From: Pseudomonas silesiensis
GTDB lineage: Bacteria > Pseudomonadota > Gammaproteobacteria > Pseudomonadales > Pseudomonadaceae
Length of the DNA stretch: 64,000 bases
Direction: 5' to 3'
Assembly: GCF_001661075.1 (NCBI RefSeq)
Contig: NZ_CP014870.1
Location: forward strand, 4,360,501 to 4,424,500
Part shown: positions 18,034 to 25,140 of the stretch, in pieces
Numbering within the stretch: position 1 is the first letter of the stretch
How the letters are laid out: every line of letters starts with the position of its first letter
Notes under the pieces: model-generated
Database searches by the model: none
The model's input: only the letters and a program-made list of their open reading frames with translations
Told to the model about the DNA's origin: nothing
Made by a program: the position numbers and the translations under genes

Positions 18034-18552
18034 ATGAAACGCCAAGTCCTTCTCAGCATCGCTTTCTCGGTTTTTGCAGTGAACGCTTTCGCCGCTACTT
18101 CTGCTTACCCGGTAGTTGCTGAAGGTGGTTCGGATCGTCTGATTGAAAGCCGTGTGGCTGAGGGTGGTTCGGATCGCTTGATCGAGAATCGCGTTGCGGC
18201 TGATGGTTCGGATCGTCTGATCGAGAATCGTGTTGCGGCTGATGGCTCGGATCGTCTGATCGAAAACCGCGTTGCGGCCGATGGTTCGGATCGTTTGATC
18301 GAAAACCGCGTTGCGGCCGATGGTTCGGATCGTTTGATCGAAAACCGCGTTGCGGCTGATGGCTCGGATCGTCTGATCGAGAATCGCGTTGCAGCTGATG
18401 GTTCGGATCGTCTGATCGAAAACCGCGTTGCGGCTGATGGTTCGGATCGTCTGATCGAGAATCGCGTTGCGGCTGATGGCTCGGATCGTCTGATCGAAAA
18501 CCGCGTTGCCGAAGGTGGTTCTGATCGTCTGATCGAAAGCCGTGCGGCGTAA
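18034..18552 (+). CDS. Secreted tandem-repeat protein (11 x 13 residues)
   Basis: A 172-residue protein. The signal peptide MKRQVLLSIAFSVFAVNAFA is followed by a short linker, eleven perfect-length copies of a 13-residue unit with consensus VAADGSDRLIENR, and a final AA. Copies 1, 2 and 11 use VAEGGSDRLIE(S/N)R; copies 3-10 are identical at protein level. No enzyme motif is present. Similar short exported proteins in Pseudomonas are sometimes labelled phage infection protein, without evidence I can see here. A ribosome site (CCCGGAG) precedes the ATG and a terminator follows, so it is a single-gene unit. Function unknown. Confidence 0.85.
   Translation: MKRQVLLSIAFSVFAVNAFAATSAYPVVAEGGSDRLIESRVAEGGSDRLIENRVAADGSDRLIENRVAADGSDRLIENRVAADGSDRLIENRVAADGSDRLIENRVAADGSDRLIENRVAADGSDRLIENRVAADGSDRLIENRVAADGSDRLIENRVAEGGSDRLIESRAA
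18115..18543 (+). repeat. 39-base in-frame tandem repeat, 11 copies
   Basis: Eleven direct repeats of exactly 39 bases encode the 13-residue units. Copies differ mainly at synonymous positions (GGTTCG/GGCTCG, GAGAAT/GAAAAC, CGTCTG/CGTTTG), and some adjacent copies are identical, as expected from slippage or unequal exchange followed by selection on the protein. Confidence 0.95.
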
Positions 18553-18580
18553 ATGAATGGTTTTACCGCGACACTCAACG

Positions 18581-18611
18581 AAAAACCCGGTCTCGTCTGC
18601 CGGGGTTTTTT
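18581..18611 (+). terminator. Rho-independent terminator after the repeat protein
   Basis: AAAAACCCGG pairs with CCGGGGTTTTT around a ten-base loop and ends in a T run, 28 bases after the stop codon. Confidence 0.8.
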
Positions 18612-18685
18612 ATACCTGCAATAACCCGCCATTCAACGGGTACTGGTCGACCAACGCACCTCGCCTGCCGTTTTGTTCAGCCAGC

Positions 18686-19075
18686 TTACTGCGACTGAAA
18701 CGTCTGAAGATAAGCCAGCACATCGTCGACCTTTTCCGGATCGCTGAGCCCCCAGAAAATCATCCGTGTACCGGGAACCACACCCTTCGGATCTTCGAGG
18801 TACGCGGTCAGTGTTTCGCGAGTCCAGACGATGCCGGCCGCTTTCATCGCGTCGGAGTACAGGTAGTCCGTCGTGCTACCTGAGGGGCGACCGAAAATCC
18901 CGTTGAGCTGCGGGCCAAAAGAGCCCCGCGCCGACGCCCCTACCTGATGGCAGCCACCGCAGATCCGCTTGAACAGTTTGCCGCCCGCCTCGGCATCGCC
19001 GGCCGCTAAGGCCTGGGCGCTGCAGAGTCCCGCATTGAGCAGCAGGGCGAAGGTCAGTACGGCGGCGTTCTTCAT
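18686..19075 (-). CDS. Periplasmic class I cytochrome c
   Basis: A 129-residue protein. The ATG at 19075 places a signal peptide at the N-terminus (MKNAAVLTFALLLNAGLCSAQALA); a longer frame upstream is unlikely. Haem attachment is CGGCH at 39-43 and the Met axial ligand is Met105 in PGTRMIFWG, typical of small soluble c-type cytochromes of the c2/c550 kind. It would shuttle electrons in the periplasm. No oxidoreductase partner is adjacent. Confidence 0.9.
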   Translation of the reverse strand: MKNAAVLTFALLLNAGLCSAQALAAGDAEAGGKLFKRICGGCHQVGASARGSFGPQLNGIFGRPSGSTTDYLYSDAMKAAGIVWTRETLTAYLEDPKGVVPGTRMIFWGLSDPEKVDDVLAYLQTFQSQ

Positions 19076-19269
19076 GTCGGTTCCAGGTGTCGTTACGGCA
19101 AAAACGGGCGGGTATTTCATCATGACCGGCCCCGGCACCAAAACTTAAATGCAAAAACGCCCTCTCCGGCCTTGCCGGCGCACACCTGTCAATAGCCTTG
19201 GGGCAGCGCCTCCGCGACGAAGGCAGCAGAGTCGGCCAGATTCAAGCCACCGGCGAGGACGACATCGAT

Positions 19270-19292
19270 CAAACAACAGCGGCTGTTGTTTG
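19270..19292. promoter_or_regulatory. Long palindrome in the cytochrome c / ohr gap
   Basis: CAAACAACAGC (19270-19280) and its exact reverse complement GCTGTTGTTTG (19282-19292) flank one base. The dyad is in the 387-base gap between the cytochrome c gene and the divergent ohr gene, about 170 bases before ohr. It has no T run and so is more like an operator for a dimeric regulator than a terminator. The rest of the gap shows no gene. Confidence 0.5.
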
Positions 19293-19462
19293 TATCGGCC
19301 TGTATGTTTGCCGGCGATCTTACACAGCGATACACAACCGCTGGTTCAGGACACACACGCACTACACGAAGGTGGAAAAGTGGGCGCCATCGGACATCCG
19401 CTACTCCGATGAATCCAGTGACATAACAGCTCACGAGCCCAGAATCCCAACAGGAGCCACCC

Positions 19463-19882
19463 ATGATCAATCAAATCGACACCGTGCTGTACACCGGCAA
19501 GACCCACACCACCGGCGGCCGAAACGGTGAAGCGCGAAGCGACGATGGCCGTCTGGACATCAAGCTGTCCCCGCCGGGCAGTTCAGGCAGTGGCACCAAT
19601 CCCGAACAACTGCTGGCGGCCGGTTGGTCGGCCTGCTTCATCGGCGCCATGGGCAAGGCGGCTGCCGCCATGAAGGTGAGCCTGCCGAGTGACATCACCG
19701 TCGATGCCGAAATCGACCTGGGCAAGACCGAAGAGGCGTTTTTTCTCCAGGCGCGCCTGAATGTCAGCCTCCCGGGCCTGGACCCTGCCGTCGCCCGGGC
19801 GGTGGTGGATGACGCACACCTGCGCTGCCCGTACTCCAAAGCGCTCAGTGGCAACATCGACATCACGATCAATCTGGTTTAA
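19463..19882 (+). CDS. ohr: Organic hydroperoxide resistance protein (Ohr/OsmC family)
   Basis: A 139-residue protein with the two catalytic cysteines of Ohr, Cys58 (GWSACFIGAM) and Cys122 (HLRCPYSKA), and the N-terminal block VLYTGKTHTTGGRNGEARSDDGRLD typical of Ohr rather than OsmC. It reduces organic and fatty-acid hydroperoxides using lipoylated partners in the cytoplasm. A GGAG ribosome site precedes the ATG. The MarR-type repressor OhrR usually found next to ohr is not adjacent. Confidence 0.92.
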   Translation: MINQIDTVLYTGKTHTTGGRNGEARSDDGRLDIKLSPPGSSGSGTNPEQLLAAGWSACFIGAMGKAAAAMKVSLPSDITVDAEIDLGKTEEAFFLQARLNVSLPGLDPAVARAVVDDAHLRCPYSKALSGNIDITINLV

Positions 19883-19915
19883 CCGGGGCCACAGCGGGTT
19901 CAATTGGCTTTTTCG

Positions 19916-21268
19916 CTACGCGTAAGCCCCTACCACCCGCTTCACTTTCACCAACGCCTTGCGCAACGTGTCCATATCCACCGACCCCAACGCCAAACGG
20001 ATCGCATGGGGTACATGCACGGAGATCGCAAACGGCTCGGCGATCGAGACCGCCACCTGTTCGTGCATCAGTTCCATGGCGATCTGGTCGGCCCGTGCGT
20101 CTTCCGGCAAGGGCAGCCAAAGAAAATACGACGATGGATGGCTGATGTAGCGAAGGCCGGCCAGCACTTGCGCGGCGAGGGCTTGCCTGGCCTGGGCGTC
20201 CTTGCGTTTTTCCGCCTCCAGCTGCATGACGGTTCCATCGTCGAGCCAGGTGCTCGCAATCGCGGTCAGCACGCCCGGGGTATTCCAGGTGGTGGCCCGG
20301 ATCGTTCGCTCCAGGGCAGGCACTTTATCGAGGGGCGCGGCGATGAAACCTACACGCAGGCCGGTGGCGACACTCTTGGATAACCCGGACACGTAAACCG
20401 TGCACTCGGGGGCGAGTTCAGCTATCGGTGGCGGTGGGTTTTCCACCAGGAAAGCGTAGGCGGCGTCTTCGATGATGAGCAATTCATGACGGTGCGCAAT
20501 CGTCACCAGGTGCTCCCGTTGCGCGGCACTCATCACCCATCCCAGCGGATTGTGCAGCGTCGGCATGCTGTACACCGCCCGCACGCGCCGGTTCCGGCAG
20601 AGCTTTTCCAGGGCATCGAGATCCGGACCCTGTCCGGTCACGGGGATGGGCACGATTTCCAGGTGCAGGGCTTCGGCGAGCACCTTGAAACCTGAATAGG
20701 TCAGCGCATCGGCGGCAATCACATCACCGGGCTTGAGCAGCGCCATCATCGTCACGGCCAGCCCCTGCTGGGCGCCATTGACGATCAACACTTGCCCGGC
20801 TTCCACCGTCAACCCGCGCGCTCGCAGATGACGCGCCACCGACGCCCGCTCATGCGGTCGCCCGGCGTGTGGTTGATAGCGCAGCAACGCCTCCAGGTCA
20901 CCACCCGATGCCAGTTGGCGCAGGGCACTGCGCAACAGCTCTGCCTGTCCGGGCAGCGACGGATAGTTGAAGTTGAGATCGATCATGCCGACGGCCACGG
21001 CTTTCTGGTCGATACCGGAACCCGGCGCCAACGCGGTTTCCCTGACGAAGGTACCGCGCCCGGTTTCCCCGCTGACCAGGCCCATGGCCTCGAGTTCTGC
21101 ATAGACCCGGCTGGCGGTTACCAGCGCCAGGCCTTCGGTTGTCGCCAGTTGGCGGTGGGTTGGCAAGCGAGTGCCCGGCAGCAGGCGCCCGGCCCGGATA
21201 TCCGCGGCAAAGCTATCAACCAGAGACTTGTATCGGGAGCGAGGCATGGGCCGATGTATCCATGACAA
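19916..21268 (-). CDS. MocR-type regulator: GntR helix-turn-helix fused to aminotransferase
   Basis: A 450-residue fusion. The N-terminal GntR winged helix (about residues 10-75; GTRLPTHRQLATTEGLALVTASRVYAELEAMGLV) is followed by a type I aminotransferase-fold domain with the PLP Lys in VSGLSKSVATGLRVG. MocR proteins use PLP or an amino-acid adduct as effector and usually control a divergent neighbour. The EamA transporter gene starts 65 bases away on the other strand and is the likely target. Confidence 0.92.
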   Translation of the reverse strand: MSWIHRPMPRSRYKSLVDSFAADIRAGRLLPGTRLPTHRQLATTEGLALVTASRVYAELEAMGLVSGETGRGTFVRETALAPGSGIDQKAVAVGMIDLNFNYPSLPGQAELLRSALRQLASGGDLEALLRYQPHAGRPHERASVARHLRARGLTVEAGQVLIVNGAQQGLAVTMMALLKPGDVIAADALTYSGFKVLAEALHLEIVPIPVTGQGPDLDALEKLCRNRRVRAVYSMPTLHNPLGWVMSAAQREHLVTIAHRHELLIIEDAAYAFLVENPPPPIAELAPECTVYVSGLSKSVATGLRVGFIAAPLDKVPALERTIRATTWNTPGVLTAIASTWLDDGTVMQLEAEKRKDAQARQALAAQVLAGLRYISHPSSYFLWLPLPEDARADQIAMELMHEQVAVSIAEPFAISVHVPHAIRLALGSVDMDTLRKALVKVKRVVGAYA

Positions 21269-21333
21269 TATTTTGATTGTATTGATCTTCGATCATAGGA
21301 TGGATCTCTGCAAACTTTTTGAGTGCGAGCGAA

Positions 21334-22230
21334 ATGGAACGGGCATCGAAGCTGCAAAACCTGGGGATGGAAAAGACCGCCAGCGGCTGGCTCAACGGAT
21401 TCATCGGCGTCCTGATCTTCAGCGGCTCGCTGCCTGCCACGCGGCTGGCCGTGCTGGAGTTCGACCCGGTGTTCCTGACGGTTGCCCGCGCCACTATCGC
21501 GGGGCTGCTGGCGCTGTGCATGCTGGTGCTGTTCAAGGAAAAGCGTCCTGCTCGAGGTGATCTTCTGCCCTTGGCGATCGTGGCGCTGGGGGTTGTGGTG
21601 GGGTTTCCGCTGTTGACGGCGCTGGCCCTGCAGTACGTGACGTCGGCGCATTCCATCGTCTTCGTTGGCCTGCTGCCGCTCGCCACCGCGGCGTTTGGCG
21701 TGTTGCGCGGTGGCGAGCGGCCGCGGCCGGTGTTCTGGTTTTTCTCGGTGCTGGGCAGTGCGCTGGTGGTGGGGTTTGCATTCTCCCAGGGCCTGACCGC
21801 GTCGCCGACGGGGGACATTCTCATGTTGCTGGCGATTCTCGCCTGCGGCCTGGGTTATGCCGAGGGTGCGAAGCTGTCGAGGACCCTTGGCGGCTGGCAG
21901 GTGATCTCCTGGGCGTTGGTGCTGTCGCTTCCCGTCATGATCCCGTTGACCTGGTACCTCGCCCCGCCTTCGTTCTCAGGCATTACGACATCGGCGTGGG
22001 TCTGCCTGGCATACGTATCGGTCTTCAGCATGCTGGTCGGTTTCGTGTTCTGGTATCGCGGGCTGGCCCAGGGCGGTATCGCCGCCGTCGGGCAGCTGCA
22101 GTTGCTGCAACCGTTTTTTGGACTGGCGTTGGCGGCGACGTTGCTGCATGAGCAGGTGAGCATTGGCATGTTGGGGGTGACGGTGGCGGTGATACTTTGT
22201 GTGGCGGGGGCGAGGCGGTTTTCGAAGTAG
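21334..22230 (+). CDS. EamA/DMT-family transporter
   Basis: About 298 residues with ten predicted transmembrane segments in two EamA repeats (first about residues 20-140, second about 155-290), the layout of drug/metabolite exporters such as YdcZ/RhaT relatives. I chose the ATG at 21334; a TTG five codons upstream is possible. It is divergent from a MocR regulator, a pairing common for exporters or importers of amino acids and vitamin B6-related metabolites. Substrate unknown. Confidence 0.87.
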   Translation: MERASKLQNLGMEKTASGWLNGFIGVLIFSGSLPATRLAVLEFDPVFLTVARATIAGLLALCMLVLFKEKRPARGDLLPLAIVALGVVVGFPLLTALALQYVTSAHSIVFVGLLPLATAAFGVLRGGERPRPVFWFFSVLGSALVVGFAFSQGLTASPTGDILMLLAILACGLGYAEGAKLSRTLGGWQVISWALVLSLPVMIPLTWYLAPPSFSGITTSAWVCLAYVSVFSMLVGFVFWYRGLAQGGIAAVGQLQLLQPFFGLALAATLLHEQVSIGMLGVTVAVILCVAGARRFSK

Positions 22231-22315
22231 GCGGGACCAGGGTATCTGTGGTTTGACCGCAGGCTTGCCTGAAGGCGGCGTGTCAGGCGACATCGATGCT
22301 GGACGTCAGTACGCA

Positions 22316-22412
22316 TTCGCGGGCAAGCCCGCTCCCACAGGAATCGCTACCGTGCCACGAATATTGTGCCCAACACAAAACCCTGTGGGAGCTGGCTTGC
22401 CAGCGAAAGCGG
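22316..22412. repeat. REP/BIME palindromic element
   Basis: Two inverted REP units: TTCGCGGGCAAGCCCGCTCC at the left and the matching CTGTGGGAGCTGGCTTGCC at the right, enclosing about 40 bases. It lies between convergent genes. Confidence 0.85.
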
Positions 22413-22446
22413 TCTGATGATTGACAGGTTTGTCTGATCAGATCCG

Positions 22447-22902
22447 CTATTGCCTTAACACCCTCTGCATGACAATGGTGCGCTCGGCCCCGTGAAATTC
22501 ATCCCGCACTTTTCGAAAACCCAGCGAAGCATAAAAGCCCTCTGCGGTGATTGAAGACGGCACGCGCAGAACATCGAGGCCCAATTCATGAGCGGCCGAA
22601 TGAATGACAGCCATAAGCTGCCTGCCGATTCCGGCCCCTTGGTATTGCGGGTCAACAAAGACACTTCTGACAACATCCCCATCCAGGCTAGCCGTCGCGA
22701 CGACACGTTGATCGACAGACGCCACATAAACCCGGCGCTGCATCATCAACTGAATGATCCCCTGCGCGGAGAAGCCCTGCTCCACTCGCGCGATGACATC
22801 GGGTGAATAGTCCTGCGCATTGGACTCACGTAGCGCGCTGATCACCACATGACTGATCGCTGCTGCATCGTCGATTGTTGCGAGACGAACCTGACAATCC
22901 AT
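22447..22902 (-). CDS. GNAT-family N-acetyltransferase
   Basis: A 151-residue GNAT fold with the acetyl-CoA motif QYQGAGIGRQLM (about residues 88-99) and a C-terminal GFYASLGFRKV. It transfers acetyl from acetyl-CoA to an amine; the acceptor is unknown. It is a single gene facing the EamA gene across a REP element. Confidence 0.9.
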   Translation of the reverse strand: MDCQVRLATIDDAAAISHVVISALRESNAQDYSPDVIARVEQGFSAQGIIQLMMQRRVYVASVDQRVVATASLDGDVVRSVFVDPQYQGAGIGRQLMAVIHSAAHELGLDVLRVPSSITAEGFYASLGFRKVRDEFHGAERTIVMQRVLRQ

Positions 22903-23010
22903 TTTGCGTTCCCTCGCTACTTGTGATCATCCAATCGTAAACGCATAAAAGATCTCGGGATACGCTGATCAGCTCATTTCATTTCCGTCGGGAATGTCTC
23001 ACCGAAGCTC

Positions 23011-23086
23011 TGCATCCGCGTGGGATGCTGAGCGTCCCGGTCTGCATTCCCACGCCGACGGTTCGACGCCTCGACATGGGAATGAT
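23011..23086. repeat. Degenerate GCGTGGGA-type intergenic repeat
   Basis: GCGTGGGATGC, AGCGTCCCGG, GCATTCCCACGC and ATGGGAATGATC occur in the order of a palindromic intergenic repeat I recognise from many Pseudomonas genomes, with several substitutions. The rest of the 192-base gap shows nothing else. Confidence 0.5.
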
Positions 23087-23094
23087 CAGATAGG

Positions 23095-23427
23095 TCAATC
23101 CTGCGGATCAACGTTATCCAGGGCTCGATTCACCGTCAGTTCGGCCAGCATGATGACCTGCTGAATACCCAGCATCGTATTGCGCTGCGACCCTTCCAGA
23201 AATCCCGCGAAATCACTCGCCATGACACTCGCGGAGGCCAGGGACTCACAGGCGTGGGCCAATAGGGTTTCGGTGCCGATGTCGGGGGCGACGACGAACA
23301 TCGGGCTGGGTTTGTGCGGTGGGATGGCGATTTTGAGGGGCTGGGGATTATGGTGATGGTCACCAGTTTGGGACGTAGATTGCGTTGGGGTTTCTGATTC
23401 CGGAGGACTGGGTGTCGATCTGATCAT
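23095..23427 (-). CDS. DUF6124-family protein
   Basis: A 110-residue protein. The first 40 residues are Pro/Ser/Thr/His-rich and look disordered. The second half (PSPMFVVAPDIGTETLLAHACESLASASVMASDFAGFLEGSQRNTMLGIQQVIMLAELTVNRAL) is the helical core I know from the Pseudomonas DUF6124 family, of unknown function. The ATG at 23427 has an AGGAG ribosome site (TAGGAGTTTCACC). A structured, repeated element ends about ten bases upstream of that site, so it must lie in the 5' leader or promoter of this gene. There is no signal peptide. Confidence 0.82.
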   Translation of the reverse strand: MIRSTPSPPESETPTQSTSQTGDHHHNPQPLKIAIPPHKPSPMFVVAPDIGTETLLAHACESLASASVMASDFAGFLEGSQRNTMLGIQQVIMLAELTVNRALDNVDPQD

Positions 23428-23450
23428 GGTGAAACTCCTAGAGTGATGGA

Positions 23451-23555
23451 GCCGCCACAGTCGCTGCTAAACGAATAGAGGTGGCGGCCGTACGCGGGTT
23501 AGCAGACCAGGACTCTAGAACCCGGCGCACCGAAGTGCCCCACGCAAAGCCGCCA
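23451..23555 (-). ncRNA. Structured leader element, copy 1 (upstream of DUF6124)
   Basis: Read on the minus strand: arm a (23555-23549, TGGCGGC), a UUCG-capped hairpin (23539-23524, GCACTTCGGTGC-like), arm 1' (23505-23499, CTGCTAA), arm b (23488-23481, GCCGCCAC), arm 1 (23470-23464, TTAGCAG) and arm c (23458-23451, GTGGCGGC). Arms 1'/1 form a hairpin with b in its loop. Arm b can pair with a or with c, not both. The ribosome site and ATG of the DUF6124 gene follow directly. Two further copies show compensatory changes. The transcript is not demonstrated. Confidence 0.6.
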
Positions 23556-23620
23556 TAACAGGAACCTGCAGGTAAAAAACCTGAGTATGAAATGGACGCT
23601 GTGAGCCTAGAGTGGAACCG

Positions 23621-23784
23621 AGCTGCTAAACCCGATCGCTGATTTTCAGCGACCCGCAGACGATAGAAGCCAGCCCCAAGGCGCACAAGCCGGCAGATTC
23701 TGTCTTAGGCGTAGGCATCTACGCAAGACGACGTAGCCTCCTGCCTACAACTCAGAAAGTTCCTACAGCCACGCTCCTCTGTGG
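23621..23784. repeat. Long direct repeat, copy A
   Basis: Begins AGCTGCTAAACCC, contains a small hairpin (CGCTGATTTTCAGCG), then GCAGACGATAGAAGCCAG, GCGCACAAGCCGG and a GTAGGCATC segment, and ends CTCCTCTGTGG. The same blocks in the same order recur at 24324-24488 with many substitutions. No coding sense is apparent. Confidence 0.7.
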
Positions 23785-23884
23785 AGAGGACTTGCTGTTT
23801 CTAATCGTGCCACGTTCGGTCGTGGGGTGGCGATTTCCAGGGTTCCGCGGGGTGTGTTGTGAGTCGCCAGCACGCTGACGAATT

Positions 23885-23930
23885 CGCTTGCGATCACTGA
23901 TTTAGGAGGGCTGGGGGTCGAAGCTCCTAG
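23885..23930 (-). pseudogene. Remnant of a second DUF6124 gene start
   Basis: On the minus strand after copy 2, CTAGGAGCTTCG is followed by ACCCCCAGCCCTCC and AAATCAG. The intact gene has CTAGGAGTTTCACC, then ATGATCAGATCG, then ACACCCAGTCCTCC and GGAATCAG. The start codon and about four codons are missing and later sequence diverges. This points to tandem duplication of leader plus gene followed by decay of the extra gene. Confidence 0.45.
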
Positions 23931-23939
23931 ATTGATGGT

Positions 23940-24045
23940 GCTGCCATGGGTCGCTGCGAAACGAAAGGTGGCAGCTGTACGCAAGTTCGCAGAACGGGAA
24001 TCAAGGAACCCGGTAGACCCTAAGATCTCCCGCGCACAGCCGCCA
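23940..24045 (-). ncRNA. Structured leader element, copy 2
   Basis: Second copy. The 1'/1 hairpin is changed on both sides to CTGCGAA (23986-23992 on minus) and TTCGCAG (23954-23960), keeping all pairs. Arm b is GCTGCCA (23969-23975) and pairs perfectly with arm c TGGCAGC (23940-23946). The apical hairpin is replaced by AGATC-TTAG-GGTCT (24015-24028), again paired. A CTAGGAG motif follows, as in copy 1. Confidence 0.55.
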
Positions 24046-24147
24046 TAACGCACTGCGGCAGACAGACGTAGCGCCAACTAAATGGAAACGGTGACGCTAA
24101 TTCATGAAGGCCAGGTGTTGTTTTGATGAAGCCCCCTGCCCCATAAA

Positions 24148-24253
24148 GCCGCCAGCTGTCGCTGCTTAATGTAAAAGGGTGGCGTCTTTACGTGGGTTAG
24201 CAGACCAGGGACAAGGAACCTGATGCACCGAAGTGCCCCACGCGCAGACGCCA
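24148..24253 (-). ncRNA. Structured leader element, copy 3
   Basis: Third copy. Arm a TGGCGTCT (24253-24246 on minus) and arm b AGACGCCA (24187-24180) pair perfectly with a sequence different from copy 1, while arm c (24148-24154) keeps the old sequence and pairs less well. The UUCG hairpin (24225-24236) and the CTGCTAA/TTAAGCAG hairpin (one bulge) are kept. Confidence 0.55.
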
Positions 24254-24323
24254 TAACACAGAGCTGTCTCGCACCGGATGCGTGGACTGGCAAAAAGAGA
24301 ACCGGCGTGCCTTGATATTACGG

Positions 24324-24488
24324 AGCTGCTAAACCCAACCGCTGTTTTTCAGCGACCTGCAGACGATAGGAGCCAGGAACAAAGCGCACAAGCCGGTGGA
24401 TTCTTGAGTTGTCGTAGGCATCGTCGCATCGCGATGTAATCTTCTGCCCACACCTAAGCGTATAACTACAGCCTCACCCCTCTGTGGG
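24324..24488. repeat. Long direct repeat, copy B
   Basis: Partner of the repeat starting at 23621: GAGCTGCTAAACCC, the hairpin CGCTGTTTTTCAGCG, GCAGACGATAGGAGCCAG, GCGCACAAGCCGG, GTAGGCATC and a final CACCCCTCTGTGG. It lies just outside structured copy 3, as copy A lies just outside structured copy 1, so the duplicated module is structured element plus this segment. Confidence 0.7.
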
Positions 24489-24520
24489 ATTGGCGATTAC
24501 CTGGCTCTGATCCCACAGAG
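24480..24520. repeat. Short inverted repeat, REP-like
   Basis: CTCTGTGGGAT (24480-24490) and ATCCCACAGAG (24510-24520) are exact inverse copies around 19 bases. This is probably a degenerate REP unit at the edge of the repeat field. Confidence 0.5.
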
Positions 24521-24596
24521 CAGAAATCGGCCAGACCCGGACAGGTTTGTGATGCCTTGATATTCTGTGCAGCCGATCCACGATGGACACCCACAC

Positions 24597-25079
24597 ATGG
24601 AAGTAGCCCCCCGGTTCATCCTTCATGAAACCGCCCACTGGATTCTCAATCACCACATGTCGTCCGCGCTTCCCGGCTATCTGATGCTCGGCTCAAGGAC
24701 TCACGTCAACTCGCTGGCTGAACTACCCGACGGTGCGCTGGCAGAACTGGGTGGCTTGCTCGCCAAGGTTCAGACAACCATCGAATCGCAGTTGAAACCC
24801 AAGTGGCTCTACATCAGTCGATTCGGCCATGACCCCGGCTACCCTATCCATTTCCACTTCATCCCGGTGTATCACTGGGTCGAAGATCTGTTCTGGAAAG
24901 ATAAGAGATACAGGCTGCTGGAGACCTTCGCGACCAACGACAACGCAACGTCGCTGACTGACGGAGCGGAACTGACGCTGTTCATCTGGCGCGAATTCGG
25001 GGAAAGCCCTGAGCCACCGCCCATTCAAGGGCCTTCAACCGATCAAGTCATCGATCTGCTACGCGGCTCATTCAGATAG
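24597..25079 (+). CDS. HIT-domain protein with incomplete histidine triad
   Basis: About 160 residues. The HIT fold is suggested by the early block RFILHETAHWILNHHMSSALPGYLMLGSRTHVNSLAELPDGALAELG and the motif PIHFHFIPV near residue 85. Against the canonical HxHxHxx, the first His is replaced by Pro, while the middle (nucleophilic) and third His remain. HIT proteins cleave or transfer nucleoside phosphates. The ATG at 24597 is preferred; a GTG ten codons earlier would add a non-conserved extension. The NIPSNAP-like gene follows 61 bases later and is probably co-transcribed. Confidence 0.75.
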   Translation: MEVAPRFILHETAHWILNHHMSSALPGYLMLGSRTHVNSLAELPDGALAELGGLLAKVQTTIESQLKPKWLYISRFGHDPGYPIHFHFIPVYHWVEDLFWKDKRYRLLETFATNDNATSLTDGAELTLFIWREFGESPEPPPIQGPSTDQVIDLLRGSFR

Positions 25080-25140
25080 GACAGCAAGGCTGTCGCATCG
25101 GACCGAAATCAGCATCACCCAACCAAGAGGGAGAAAAAAA

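Noticed and set aside
18115..18543. Possible CRISPR-like array
   Set aside because: The repeats are contiguous without spacers, in frame and translated.
18105..18632. Long minus-strand open frame opposite the repeat protein
   Set aside because: It exists only because the 39-base repeat lacks minus-strand stops; the plus strand has the signal peptide, ribosome site and terminator.
23464..24253. Resemblance of GTTAGCAG/CTGCTAAAC arms to integron attC sites
   Set aside because: In attC the two arms enclose the whole site; here another arm pairs outside the hairpin, there is no integrase gene, and no cassettes lie between copies.
23438..24293. Three minus-strand open frames in the repeat field with similar sequences
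   Set aside because: Their similarity follows from the DNA repeats; they lack conserved starts or ribosome sites, and the base changes preserve pairing rather than protein sequence.
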